A stretch of 64,000 nucleotides of DNA from Toxotes chatareus (Eukaryota; Chordata; Actinopteri; Toxotidae), in NCBI GenBank assembly GCA_016801885.1, contig CM028889.1, positions 25,860,001-25,924,000 of the forward strand, read 5' to 3'. Made by a program: the position numbers and the translations under genes. Positions 12,101-25,569 of this stretch are shown in pieces; position 1 is the stretch's first letter, and each line of letters opens with the position of its first letter. The notes under the pieces are model-generated. The model was not told where the DNA came from and made no database searches. It saw only the letters and a list, made by a program, of their open reading frames with translations.

Positions 12101-15100
12101 TTATAGTCATATGAAATTTCCGTCCATTATCTGTACCTGCTTGTCCCAGCTCCCAGGTTAGACTGGAAACAGGAGTGAACAGCTGCCCCGGTGGTAAAAT
12201 AATAATTGATAAATAAATAATCTTCAGAGCTGATCTACCCTGAGAAAGAAAATGTGTCTCATTACATGTTGTAAGTGTAAAAGTTTAATCAGTAACATCA
12301 GACAAATGATTATCTAAAACCATGAGCAGGCATTTTACAACCTTTCTTTATTTTTAACTTAATGTTTTTGCATTCAGTCAGTGGTTTGTATCCAGTAAAC
12401 CCGTAGTATTCTTGTAAATAGTTTCATCAGTCCATAGATCACCACCTCCTCAGATAAACCCACATTACGTCCCTATAAACAGAACTACAACACAGAAGCT
12501 ATAATTTATGGCAGTGCGGTGTCTTACAAATCAGCTGTAAGCGTGCTGCCCACCTCTGTCTCCTCCTCACTGTTAGTGTCTCTGTTTTCAGCCATTGAAT
12601 TGACTTTGTACTCTGAACCATTATTAAGCTCACAAGATTGCTTTTGCTGCCATAAGGTCAAAATATGGCTAAAGTTTTGACTTGACTAAAGTTAGACACC
12701 TGACACCCAATAACTAATTTGTTACCAGGCCAGCAGGGTGGACATCCTGTACAACCGCGGTGTTAAAGGACCAATGCTTTTCATCTTCCAATATCCTTTT
12801 CATATTCCTGTATTTATTTCTCCCACCCGCTGCAATCTAATCGGGGCTAAAGGGCTTTTCTGTCTCTATCTGATTTTGCAGGTTGTGTGAGGTGCTTAAT
12901 CTAGACCCCAGACATGTCCTGATTGCAGAAGTAATCTTCACCAACATTGGAGGGGCCGCCACAGCTGTCGGAGATCCACCCAATGTGATTATAGTATCAA
13001 ATCAGGACCTGCGCAAAGAGGTAGGCACTTTCTCAGCTCTCTGCCTAAACTTGCACTGATGTATGGTACAGCAGATCAGCTCGGTGTAATCTGACACGTG
13101 AACCAGACGCTTAGTAATGCAGCACAAATGGTCAGAGAGAAATCTGAGATGCCACGCTCACTTTGTTCAGATTCATCTGCCAGTTTGTGACTTGACGTTA
13201 GCGAGTCCACAAGCTGTTGTCAGGTGAATCTGTTCAGGTATAAGAAAGAAAAACATGAACACATTGCGTTTTTAATTTTGTACGGCTGCTTCTGAGAAGG
13301 TTTTATAGATTGAAGTTTTAAAGAATATTTTCTCCTGTTGAGGTGAGGTGAAAATATGAACCTTCGACTGAATCCAGAAGTGCGTGAGGTTAGTTTGGAG
13401 GTTTTCAGCTGACAGTGACTGCGTTTGGACGCTGTTTGGTCACTGACCATGTACTGACTGGTTCTTTCTCTGGGTATTTTCTGTCTCTTTGCTTGAGATT
13501 ATGTTCTCTTTATAAAAACATTAACTTTGCTGCACAGTGTAATAATTGTAAATCATGTGATGAAGGACCACACTCTTTTTATAGTTGGGTGATTCACATG
13601 TTCATACTCCATATCCACATTCCTCATGTAAGCTCTAACCTGCTCATGACCTAATATAGCCTTTACATTGCATAAACATTTACAGTGTGCATACAGCCAT
13701 TTGCCTGTATGTTATGGGAACGCTCTGTGGATAAATTTAATCATCTGTGTTTGCTGGATTGTACGTGTTATCTCTCTTCAGCACAATCTCTGTATTTATA
13801 CAATTATGAGCCGTGACCCTTGTTTATGCTGATGTGCAGGTGATGAATGGAGATGTAGTGGCAGTGAAACCAATTCATATTTCTGCTGCTGCCATCATAA
13901 ATCACATGAATTTATAACGTCAAAACAGCAGGAAAAGAAGCTGTAAGAGCTTCCTGTTCCAAGGCACCTGCCCAGTGTTACACACGGTTGCTTTAGCAGT
14001 CTTCTTTATCAAATGCTTATAAGACGTGTCTTTCAATTAGCATTAGCATCTCCATACAGTCACTGTAAGTAACATCATCATGAATTCCCATCCTTCCACA
14101 CATTTCATCACATCACTGACATCTGTGGACTAACACCTTTCCTGGTGCTTCCCCTTCCTGCAACGCACTCACCTGCGAGGGCACGCAGCAGACCCTTTCT
14201 CTGGGATTACGCTCTGATTAAACTTGTGAAGGAGACGGTGTCACTCCTGATGCAATACTGTGTGAAACCATGTAACTGAACGCCCAGCTCTTTTCCTGTG
14301 GTGGATGATGTACAGCACACTTTGTGTCTTTGTGCCTCCAAGCTGAGGGTGAATTAGCAGTGTTTCCCCACGTACAGAATTTATTTATCTTTGTGTTTAT
14401 GATTTGTTTTTTGGATTTTATGATATATATGTAAGTCTAATTGGCTTTGACTTTGGCACTAGAATGAAAATGACTGCACTTTACACTCCTACGTTATTAT
14501 TCTCTGTCATCACATGATGTTTTGGAAAGCCATTTAGAGATAAGTTGTGACAAAAAAAAGATGTCAGTAATCAGCAGTGAGGACATTTCACTCAGTTAAT
14601 CAGAGCAGCCTGTCGCTGTCTGCAAAGGGCAATGACTTGTAGGCTCATCTCATAACCTTCCCTCTCCTTACACTCAGAGGGACATAATGTGACATCACCA
14701 GAAGACATGACATTTTCCCAGCTGCTTGATGTGGCATCTGTTCACCGTGTGTGACATTTTAGCCTTTGCGGGTGCGGCAGTATGTGGTCTCCTCCAGTGT
14801 ACAGTAGCTCCTGCTGCACCAGGCTCCCACGGCCCGCTGTCCAGTTTGTCTTGGCTCCGTTTCCCAGGTGACAGAACCACAGGGACACAGCGGCAGAGGC
14901 GCGCTCGTTCGGTCATGTCTGCCCTCTGATAAGGACGGCTTGTATGTGCACGCATGGTTTGCTTGCCTGTTTGTTTGTTTGCGCGTTTGCTTGTTTGTGT
15001 CGGGAGGATTTTCAGGAGAAATCCAGAGATAGAAAGAATGGCCCAGCTGTGAAGTGTGTGTTTAGCTGATTCTGCCAGTCATCACAGTGTCCCTGTCTTT

Positions 15101-18100
15101 GATTTGTTGCACAGTAAGGCAGCATGGTGCATTTCACTGAGGGACACTGAAATGACACCAGCTCGAGCTGGCTCTGTCTGCCCGATGGCACCCCTCTAAA
15201 CAGGCAGAGGAGTCTTTGACATTGGCTGTGAAATGTGGACACACCAGGGTCAGAGTTTACAGCAGCAAACACACAGACTCTTCAGCTCTCGGCTGTCCTC
15301 CCCTGTGTCCCATACTGCTACAGAGATTTGTTGGTCTGAGACACAGATACAGTACATTCAAATCTTTGGGGTCTCTAGTTTGTAGCTGAACTCGAGGCTT
15401 AAACAGGAATTATGAGGATTTTTATTTATGGCAGGTTTGCACGAGCAGCTGGCCTCAGCCCACAAGACTGCCCCGAGGGTCCCAGCAGACTGAGAGAGCA
15501 GGTCTCTGTGGAGACATGAATAAAGGAGCAGTCAGACTTGTACTGCGAGTGAGGCAAGGAGGTGACATAGCGACGAAATTAGCCTGCGAGACTTAAATTG
15601 TTTGCATAATTGATGAGGTGTTTAAGACATTACAGACCTCCCACTGTATTCTTCACGCTCAAACGTCATACTTCTCTGGATATTAAGGATATTTATAGAT
15701 AATTCAAGTCATGTGTGACAATATCTTCATCTTTGTCATATTCTGGTTGATCCTGAGGCACTGTTTCATTGTACCAGCACTCCTCTTAGACTTTTGTTGC
15801 AATTCTAAATTACACATCCTGCAGAGGTCACTATCAACCAGTTTTATCACTCAGTGTTTGTAGTTTAATGCTTCTAACTGTGCGAGTAAAGGGAAGAAAA
15901 GAGTATGAATCACTCACAGCATCTTAAAGGCTTTAAATTAAAGGATTTGTTATTTCGAAATGTTCTGAAAATGATGCCGTACAAGGACACGTTTCCAATA
16001 ATGGATCTGACAAAACTGTGTCCTTTGTAAAGGATTTGCTTTCAGTTTTGAGAACAGCTTCAGCCGCGAGCTGCTTTTTCTTACTCATCCAGGAAGGGAG
16101 ATGTGCTCCATGCCAAACTAGACCTGGGAAAACGTTAAGGATGAAATTACCACGGCTCTTTCGTGTGCAGCAATTAAATTATTTGCTGTTTTATATCTTC
16201 TCAGCTTAAAATATAAACTTATTGATTACAGTCTCACCTGTGTATGTGTGCACCTCAATTGCTTTATTACAGTGACATGCAGATCAGAGGTTAGATGCAC
16301 CTACTTGCATCCTTTTCTGGAGTTTTTATTTGTCTCAGACAAAGAACAGTTAAAGAACTTAATTCTCTCTGGAGCGTTTCTCTTCGTGTCCACAGGTTTA
16401 TACAGATCAGCTCTGCATGTGGTTGCCCTTTATTTTTTTGCTCTTTGTCAAAAATGATGTCTAAGCACAAATGATTATACTTGAATGAAATGTTGGATCT
16501 GTGTGTAGCCTGTTTCCAAGGCTGGGTTGTCCAACAGATTCTCGTTGTGTCTCTTGCAGGGGATCGATTTCGCCAGTTTCACAGGCTACATGTTTCTTGG
16601 CATATGCCTCGTCCTTTTCACCTCGTTTCCTTTCCTGCGGGTGCTCTACTGGAACAAAAAGCTCTACAACAAAGAGTCCATCGAAATAGTTGGTGAGTTC
16701 AAATATTTTTTTCAAACTTCTGTGGCTTTTGTTAAACAACTCTAATAATTCTTTACATAGAGGACGATTTTTTAAAGTAATGAAGGGTGCTGCTGGGCAG
16801 AGGTTTACAGTCTCAGTAAATGTGGTAAAGAAATGCATTTAATTAAAGTACTCATGGTGACAGGACAAGTTAAACATCATTAACTTTGGTGGAACACTTA
16901 ATCCAGTCTCCTCTTTCAGCTGCTCTGCTCCCTCAACTCTGGTGTCTCACCAAATTTCCAAGACACCACATGGTTCATCTCAGGAAAGCCCTTTGCTCTG
17001 ATGCTCAGCTGTTGCCTTTGACTAGTTGGCAGTGAAAGAACTGATTCACTGGACCAGAAATCAGTTGCGTGCCGCACAGGACTCGCTTCCTGGTTTCACT
17101 GTTACTGCAGAAGGTCTTTTTTTTTCTAATTGTGCTGTTGTGTGAACTGGCACACTGCAGGTCTTTTATATATCACCTTAATTATCTGTTTACAGAAGAG
17201 AAAATTATTTGGCAATCACTCAAGTCTTGGTACATTTTCCAGAGGTGGAGTAAGATAATTTAATATGAATAAAAACCACAGGTTGTGTTTAATTTGGATG
17301 GTGACGGTGTCCTCCGTCCTAGAATCTGTTCTCTGCCACTGCACATCTTGGCATATGAGACCTTGGGGATGTGGATAATGGCCAAACTAATAAAACAGGG
17401 ATATTTGTGTGAAACATGGTCACTTCTTATCAGTGTTTGTCCCGCCTCGGAGACAACCTCAGCAGGGGGATCATTAAAACAGACACCACCTTGCTCCCCA
17501 GTTGTCACCGCACTGCTCCCATTTAAGGTTTGAGGAAGACTGACTGTTTAGAGCTGCATTGTCACACTGAGCCTCAGGCAGGTTGAAAGAAACCACTGCC
17601 GATCACTGTGGTGACCGTTCAGTGCTGGCCTGATAGCCCATCTGAAAATCCCACCCTGTGGAGCTTCCGCTTCCCCCGCCAGCTTGGCCTACCGAGGAGA
17701 GCACACAGCTAAAGCAGCTCAAAGCCCCTGCCACGACTGGTAATTGTGCAGATTCGTTTACAGGAAGGTTTTTTTTTTCCTGCGCCAGTTAGATCCTATT
17801 AAGGTCACCTAGCAACCTTTGTGAAAAAAGGATGGCTCCTACTGATATCTACACAGGCGTCCAGCTCCCTCAGGCTGTATCTCCGCTTCAGCATTGCCTG
17901 TTCCTGAGCTGGTCAGTCTGCCCATCGCCTGGCTGCATTAGTCCCTCTGTGGGGGCTCACAGCACATTGACTGAAAACATCTTAATATCCTCTCAGCCAT
18001 CCTCAGTTGTAGGAGTTATTGCTAACCAGATCCCCCAGTACAAAACATGCTACCTACTGCTACAAAGCTTCACCACGGTAATGACTATGAAGTCCATGCA

Positions 18101-19623
18101 CGAAACAGATGGCTTTCTCTCCTGCTCTGTGTCCTGAAACTGCAGAACTCAAGCATGAGATCCTGGTTTGGAGGCAGACGGCGCAGCGCATTAACCCCGC
18201 CAGCCGAGAGGAGACAGCTGTGAAATGCCTCCTGATGCAAAAAGTCCTCAACCTGGAAAGTCTGCTCCGCAAGATGATGAAAACCTTCCAAAGGTTAAGA
18301 GAAGAAAAGCTGTCGTTTCTAAGAATACTTTTATTACCTTTTCTCAGAACGACCCATGTTCTTTGTTGCTTATGGTCCTATTCATGTGATAAAATTATTT
18401 AACTATTTAAAACATGAAATTACAAGATAATTGAGGAAAAGCACACGGAAATCCAAGGATAGTTTCTTTTTTTTTGCCCCTTTATCCAAGATGGTTTCTG
18501 GATTGGCTCAGTAATTATAGCACAAGTACACAAACCCCATTTCATACCAGTGGAAAAATACAGAAGCACCAACACTCAACAAGTACTTAAATACAGAACA
18601 ACATTCATTCATAACAAGTATGCATTCATAAACAGCCAAACGAGTTTTTTTCTGTTTATGAACACTCGGAGAAATGATTGAATATGAGTTTGAAATATTT
18701 CTGTCCAAACAGACAAATTTCTCAGGAGGATAAGAACTGGGAGCAAAACATTCAAGAACTGCAAAAGAAGGTAAGCTTTCATGCTTCAGCTCAGACATAT
18801 TTCTCACCCACGGTGACTGTGGTACATTGATCTAATCTCGGTAATGAAATTGGCTCAGTCTTTGAAAGTTCACTTAAGACAAATACCATCAGTTGCATGA
18901 TAAAATCAGCTTTTTCCCCCCATTCAGAAAGAATATACTTTTCTCCTCCACAGCACAGAATAACTGACAAAGTTCTCTTGGTGAAGTGTGTGTCTGTCCT
19001 CGGCGTGGTGATCTTCATGTTCTTTCTCAACTCCTTCGTTCCCAGCATTCATCTCGATCTTGGTAAGCGCCACACCATTTCATTACCGTGCTGTTTTTAT
19101 CAGCCCCACAGGCTGGTTATAGGTTCCGTCATGCAATTATGAAACCCAGCTTCCTCTGTCCTTGCATCTGAAATGAGCCCAAATAACGGGCTGAGTAGCA
19201 AATGCAGCCAATAAGCTGCATTTAGACCCATCACATTATATCCATTCATCTGCTGCAATTTCAAACCTGTGTTGATGAATAATGCTCCAGTAAAACTACA
19301 ATGGGCACTTTGATGCGACCTAAGGCCTACATTTTTGAAGAGTTCTTGGCAAAGACAGGCAGCAATAATGCTGAGTTACAGACAAAGGACATAACATTGG
19401 GAGCCAGATGAGACTGTCACACACATATCAGTGATTGACTTTGTCTGTTTTCAGTGAAAAATCTCTAAAACCCCAAACAAAGTTAGCTCTCAGTTAACCC
19501 AGCTGAGCATTTAGCTGTTAAGAAACATTTCCCTCAGGAGTTGGTTTAAAAAAAAACAAAAAACAAAAACGGCGTGAGAGAGAGAGAGAGAGAGAGAGAG
19601 TGAGAGTGGGAGTGGGAGTGGGA

Positions 19624-19665
<42 letters not shown>

Positions 19666-22600
19666 GACTCACATTCATCAGGTCAACACAAATGAATTCC
19701 AAATGAATGCTAATGTTCCTCTGTATCTGCTGGATGTGTTCAGTGCAAACTGAATGCTAACATGGAAGTCATGTGATCAAAGTTAGTGATGTGTTTACAG
19801 GTTTTCTCTTTTGTCAGTCAGTTATTTTGGATTTCATGTTACAAAGTGCAGAATATTCCACCTTTAGGAAGCAGCTTACAAAATTTGGTGCCAGCCTTTG
19901 GCACAGGCTTGTTGAACGTGGCAGTGGCTTAAAAAAGGTTTTGCTGTGTGTGATAAATTTCAGTGGTTCGCTAACCATTACAGAATCTGTGCGCTGTGGT
20001 GGAGGGAGCTGCAGCAGGCGGTGTCGGGTTATGAAAGCTGCTCTGTACACATCACTAGTCTAGGTTCTGAATCTGTGTTGCTTGTATGTCATTGGCGTGT
20101 TAGTTGAGGGTTATATCTTGTCTGTCTGATGCTTCTGACTGCGATGTCTCTGATAGATGACCTAAACAGTGACTCGTTAGTGCTAAGGCCGGAAATACCA
20201 ACGCGATTTCGCTGTAATGCTGGCAACAGCCGTGCAATGACGATAAAACCTCTTATGTCTTATGTCTACCACTGTCCCTAAATGAAGACGGCTGTCTTCA
20301 TACACAGCGTGTCATCTCTCCCCTCGCTGCTGAGGCCACCCAGTCACCAAACATGCTCAGTTAATTACAGGCGCTGCACAGGTTACCTCTCTGTGACATT
20401 TATTAAATGGGAATGACCCCACAGCAGCGTGTTTGCTGTCTCTGTGGAGGGACAGGCGTCTGTCCAAACACGGCTCTCATTAATGCATGCAGGTCACAGT
20501 CAGGGTTGACTACGGCTGCAGACCCAGTCTATTCATTCACACGTGTTTTAAAACTGGAACCTCATTAAAGTTTCATTAACTTCACATGGTAAGATTTAAT
20601 TTCAGTCTGATTATCACCCTGTCATTTGATCCCTCTGTGTCTGTCTGAGTTACAGCTGCGGTTTGGACAAATCCTCATTGATCCCTAAGCAGAAATCAGT
20701 GAACTGATTCAGTGAAACTCAAATCACTGAACATTTGTAGACATTTCAGTTTTACAGATGTATCACACAGGTTATTCTTGACTTTGGTTAGTTTCCAACA
20801 TTTATATTGCATTAAATCCTTCGTCTTTGGAAAAGAAGGCAAAAAGATGCCTGAAACATCACAGTCCCTTATCTAATCATATGCTTATGAGTGTACAAGA
20901 TATTCTGCCGGAACACAAATCTCTTTATTTATCTTTTGACTTTAGCCTTGTGCTCATTTACTTTCCTCTGTGTACCTTGAAGACAACTGTGATGAGACAT
21001 TTTTCACCGCACATTTCCTGTCCCGGACACTGTTGTCTCGCTCATGATAGATGAGTCTGTCATAAAGTGTTCAGACTTGCCTAAAAGCTCTTTTTAATTG
21101 GAGAGCTTTTTAGGTTTGTTATCTGCCGCCTGCCTCTGGCCCTGTTCACGAGGCAGCTTCAGGAAATATCAATGAGGGGAGAAAATCAAAAGCGTCCTTG
21201 TACTTTTTTTTGTCTTCTGTTGCTTGAATGAATCACAGAACTTTGCAGTGTATAAGGGATTTCTTATTCTGGATTATAGACTCACTATCTTACCCCTGTT
21301 CTGCCTGTAAAGGTATGATAGGTTCAAAAAGACACAATAAAAAAAAAAAAGAAATCTTTCGGTACTCATGCAGAGAAAACAAATATGTACAAAAAATCAT
21401 ACTGAACTCTGTAATGGGCGTATTAGCCTAAGTTGGCATCAGATGTAGGAATGAATATGACGTTTTACCCACAAAGACCTTTAACAGATACATGTCAGAC
21501 AGAAGCGTCACACCTTTCCCTCCAATCAGCTGTTTGTGGTGGGAGTCCAGGACTAGCAGAGCTTTCTAACCTGACCTGCTCTTTGTTGCAGAACTTCTGC
21601 TCGTTTGAACTCTTTTCTAAACTCTGTTGAGAAACGTTAACTAAATCCTCAGTGCAGCTTCATATCTCAACCCACAGACTTCCCTCAGAAAATGGTAAAA
21701 CATAAATGAGCAGTAACTATGGCTTTCTTGTTCTTCCACTGGAGCCGGCTGAGATTACCGGGAACAACTCAGCAGGTTCTGAACACGTAAACACGCTGTG
21801 AAGCTTTGAGTCTCGATCCCTTGATCAGCCTCTCTGTCTCCAGTCTTTCCTCTGTCACTCTCTTTTTTTGTGCCCTTCCATTGCTCTTCTTTCTTCACTA
21901 ATTCGCATCAGTTGTGAAATTATTTCCCCAAAGGCCTCAGCCAAGGCAATTACTGGTGCTCACCTGTTTAATCAAATTATCTCCGAGTGGATGCACACTC
22001 TTCCCTCTTTCAAAAGCACTCTCTGACTATAAGTATCAGCAGGCCGGTGCCAACTTTTGTCCTCCCGACTAGAATATGTCAAAATGATATTTTGGTGATA
22101 GTGGAAGCTTTGTCAAACCCACCGAGGACCAAATACTTTATTCATCATTTCTAACTAGTACCTGTTTATTTATAGTGATGTATTGAATAGGTGGATAAAA
22201 ACAGAATGTTTTGCATGTCGTTCATGTCAGAGTGAATCAGTTCCCATGACTCTGTGTTTCTATCGTTTCTGTTCACAGCACCTGCATCCATTTTTCATTT
22301 CCACGCATGCATTTGTTTTAGATGTTCTACTTTTTGACTGTTAACTTGTACTGGGCCTCAGTGATTCAGTAAACTGAACCTCAGGACAGCAGGACAACGG
22401 GACAGCAGGACTTAGGTGTAAAGACACAGCGCTAACATCTGTAACATTTGCTAAAGGTTGCTGATCTTTTGCAGAGCTGTGATTAAAGACAAATTTAAGC
22501 AAACAGAGCAGATGGAACTCCATTCAATTGAATTCATTAACACTTTTTAATGATTTGAAAAGTCTCCTAAGTGTCCCCATGTGTCGTATGTGATATGTCT

Positions 22601-23508
22601 TCTTCTTATAAATGTGTGAAAATCTGCTACATTGGGCTCAGTGTCAATTGGACGATGCCATGAAAGAATTTTTTTTTAGCCATAAAGGGAGATGTCAGAC
22701 GGGTTTCTTCTTCTTCTCTCTCTCAGGTTGGATTGCTATCCTGGGTGCACTGTGGCTTCTGGTTCTGGCTGACATCCAGGATTTTGAGATCATCTTGCAC
22801 CGGGTGGAGTGGGCCACGCTGCTGTTCTTCGCTGGCCTCTTTGTTTTGATGGAGGTATTTAACATACAGCCCATGTTTTTGATATATGACAGAAAGCCTA
22901 CAAACGGAGCGCAAACTACAAACTGATGCCAAACAGTTGCTTCGTTTCCAGACCCTGTAGACCCTGTAGACCCTGGCAAAGCTGTTTGTTAGATGCATTA
23001 AACACTGTACAGTGTCGTAAAGCAGCCCCCGCAAGGAATGGCCACCAGTATGTGAACGTTTCTGCTCTGTGTGTCTGGAACGATAACAAGAAAAGATTTG
23101 TCTCTGTCTATTTAATGGCCACTAAATATAAACCAAATTGCTTTTCTTCTCTTGGTTTAATCCCACCTATAACTAATTCTCATCATATTTTTTTTCCCTA
23201 TTAATCTTCTCCTCTTCATTTTTCAGGCTTTAGCCCAGCTGCAGCTTATCGACTATATTGGAGAACAGACAGCGCTGCTTATAAAAGTGAGGTTTTTTTT
23301 TTTCCCTTGGAATCTCACCTTTAACAATCATTTCTCTGGGCTCCCTGTAACTGGCATGATTCATAATTGGGCACAGGTGACATGATATTTCATTTCATGC
23401 ATATTGATCCTTTTGTTGGGCCCAGCTCTAAATTGAATTATTTTGTTTACCTCTGATTCCTGTGTGCAGTTGAAAGGGGTCTGAGGTAATGTTCACCCAT
23501 ATTCTCGG

Positions 23509-23541
<33 letters not shown>

Positions 23542-25531
23542 ATGCAAGCAAGGTGTCTCTTAGTAGAGAATTGCAGCAGTAATAGGGACGTCAGCTTATG
23601 TTTAGAAGGCTGGCCTGTGTAAGTCTAATAATCACACATGACAGGTGGTGTGCTATTCATGGTTTCTGACCTGCTCAGCGTCCCCCAAACAATGGACAAC
23701 ATGCTGAGTAGAAGTGCATGTCCTTTCTCCTGCGATACAAGTGGAGGACAGGTGAAAGCAGTAGGCTTTGTCTCCATTAACCTGGCCATGCAGACGTAAG
23801 AGAAGACTATAACGAGAGTTCAAACGACATCAAGCTTGTCACATGTGGAGAACTGCCCTCGCTGCGTAAGCACAGCACAGCTCAGAGACAAACCTCAAAG
23901 CCACCACCACCTGTGGTCACGTCACACATTCAGACAGCATCATCGCCCCTGCCTCAGCTCACCGGTGAGAGGTTCAGTGTCAAAGACTGAAGATAATTGG
24001 TGTGTTTGACTTAAATCGAGGATGGGCTGCGGGGGGGCGTGTGCATCTGAGTGATGATGAAAGCAGCACTTACCTGTCGCTCTTATTATCTCCGTTCTCA
24101 GGCGGTGCCAGAAGACCAGCGCTTAGCCATAGCCATCATCTTGGTGATGTGGGTTTCAGCTCTGGCTTCTTCTCTCATTGACAACATCCCCTTCACCGCC
24201 ACCATGGTAAGAGACATCAATGCAGTCTTTTAATTCCACACTGCAGTGTGTCCTTGTAAAATCACACGCTCACAAACACGGTTCAGTCAGAAATATTCAG
24301 ATTACATGAGGCTTACTGTTTTATCATTGGGTTACAGTATTTGTTTCTTATAAATACTCAGTGAGGGTTTGCTTTGCCAGCCAGGGTCAGACATTTTGAT
24401 CGATATCAGAGCACGTACAGTCTACATGCATGCACTGTTAGTGTGGTGTGTGATATGCACAGCAGCACTCAGTCACGCTGCATCTGGCCACACCAGCAGG
24501 AACCAAAGGAAATATTTTCTATGATGCTGCATACGATAGCTTTAATTTATATGTGGACTCATTTCTGAGGAAATAGTCCAACTCTAAAAAGGCTGGGACA
24601 TGGTTGAGTCGCACTGTTCTGCCATCACGGTGGGATCTGGTCTGGCTCATCACCTACTGTATGCTGCATGTAAAACCCATCAGATACCACAGCATAGACG
24701 GAGCCTTTGTGTTTGTGTGTTGCTGGTGTTGACCCTGCTTTAGAGACCAAAATCCTCTGAAGTAAAATGTTTTCAGTTTCGTTTAACTAATAAAATGATT
24801 TTGAAAAAGCGCTGCTGCTAATCATGTGTTCGACGGGTTGCCAATCCAAAATCTGTGTATATTTTTAATGATTTTCAGTCGATCTCTGTGCTCACAGATT
24901 CCAGTCCTCATCAACCTGAGTCAGGATGCAGATGTGAACCTGCCAGTGAAACCTCTCATCTTTGCTTTGGCTATGGGAGCCTGCCTTGGGGGTAAGCCTC
25001 TCATTTTATCCTCTTCATATAATAAAGTACAAATTAAAGTATAAAAATAGTGTCTGAGAAGGGTTTTGGTTTTGGGCTAAAGACGCAAAAACCTCTCAGA
25101 GTTCCTCCCAAACGTCCAGGAGACTTTATAGTCTCCCTGTTTGAAAGGTGTGGATCTTTATTGATGGCCTCTGCCAGAGGGAGACATCATATGCTCCAGG
25201 TGACAGCCCCACTTTGTACAGCTGTGTCCTCCCCGGAGAGGTCAGGCTGTGCTTTTTGTGAGAGCAGCCAAGGCCCTCAAAGCTCGGCTCATTCAGGCTC
25301 CGCCGCACCCTGGTGGCTGGCCCTTCAGCAAACTGTGGCTCTGTTTGGGTCGGGAGGACACAAAGAGTTAGAGAGAGGGAGAGACAGAGACAGAGAGAGC
25401 TGTCATAGTATTTTCAGTTTAATCAACTGCCCTGTGACAGGCCCGTATCGATCTGCTGTATGATGTGGCCAAAGCCCAGCTCCTTCCCCACACTGACACC
25501 TTTTGATGTGAGCAGTATCGAACGGCAGGAT

Positions 25532-25569
<38 letters not shown>
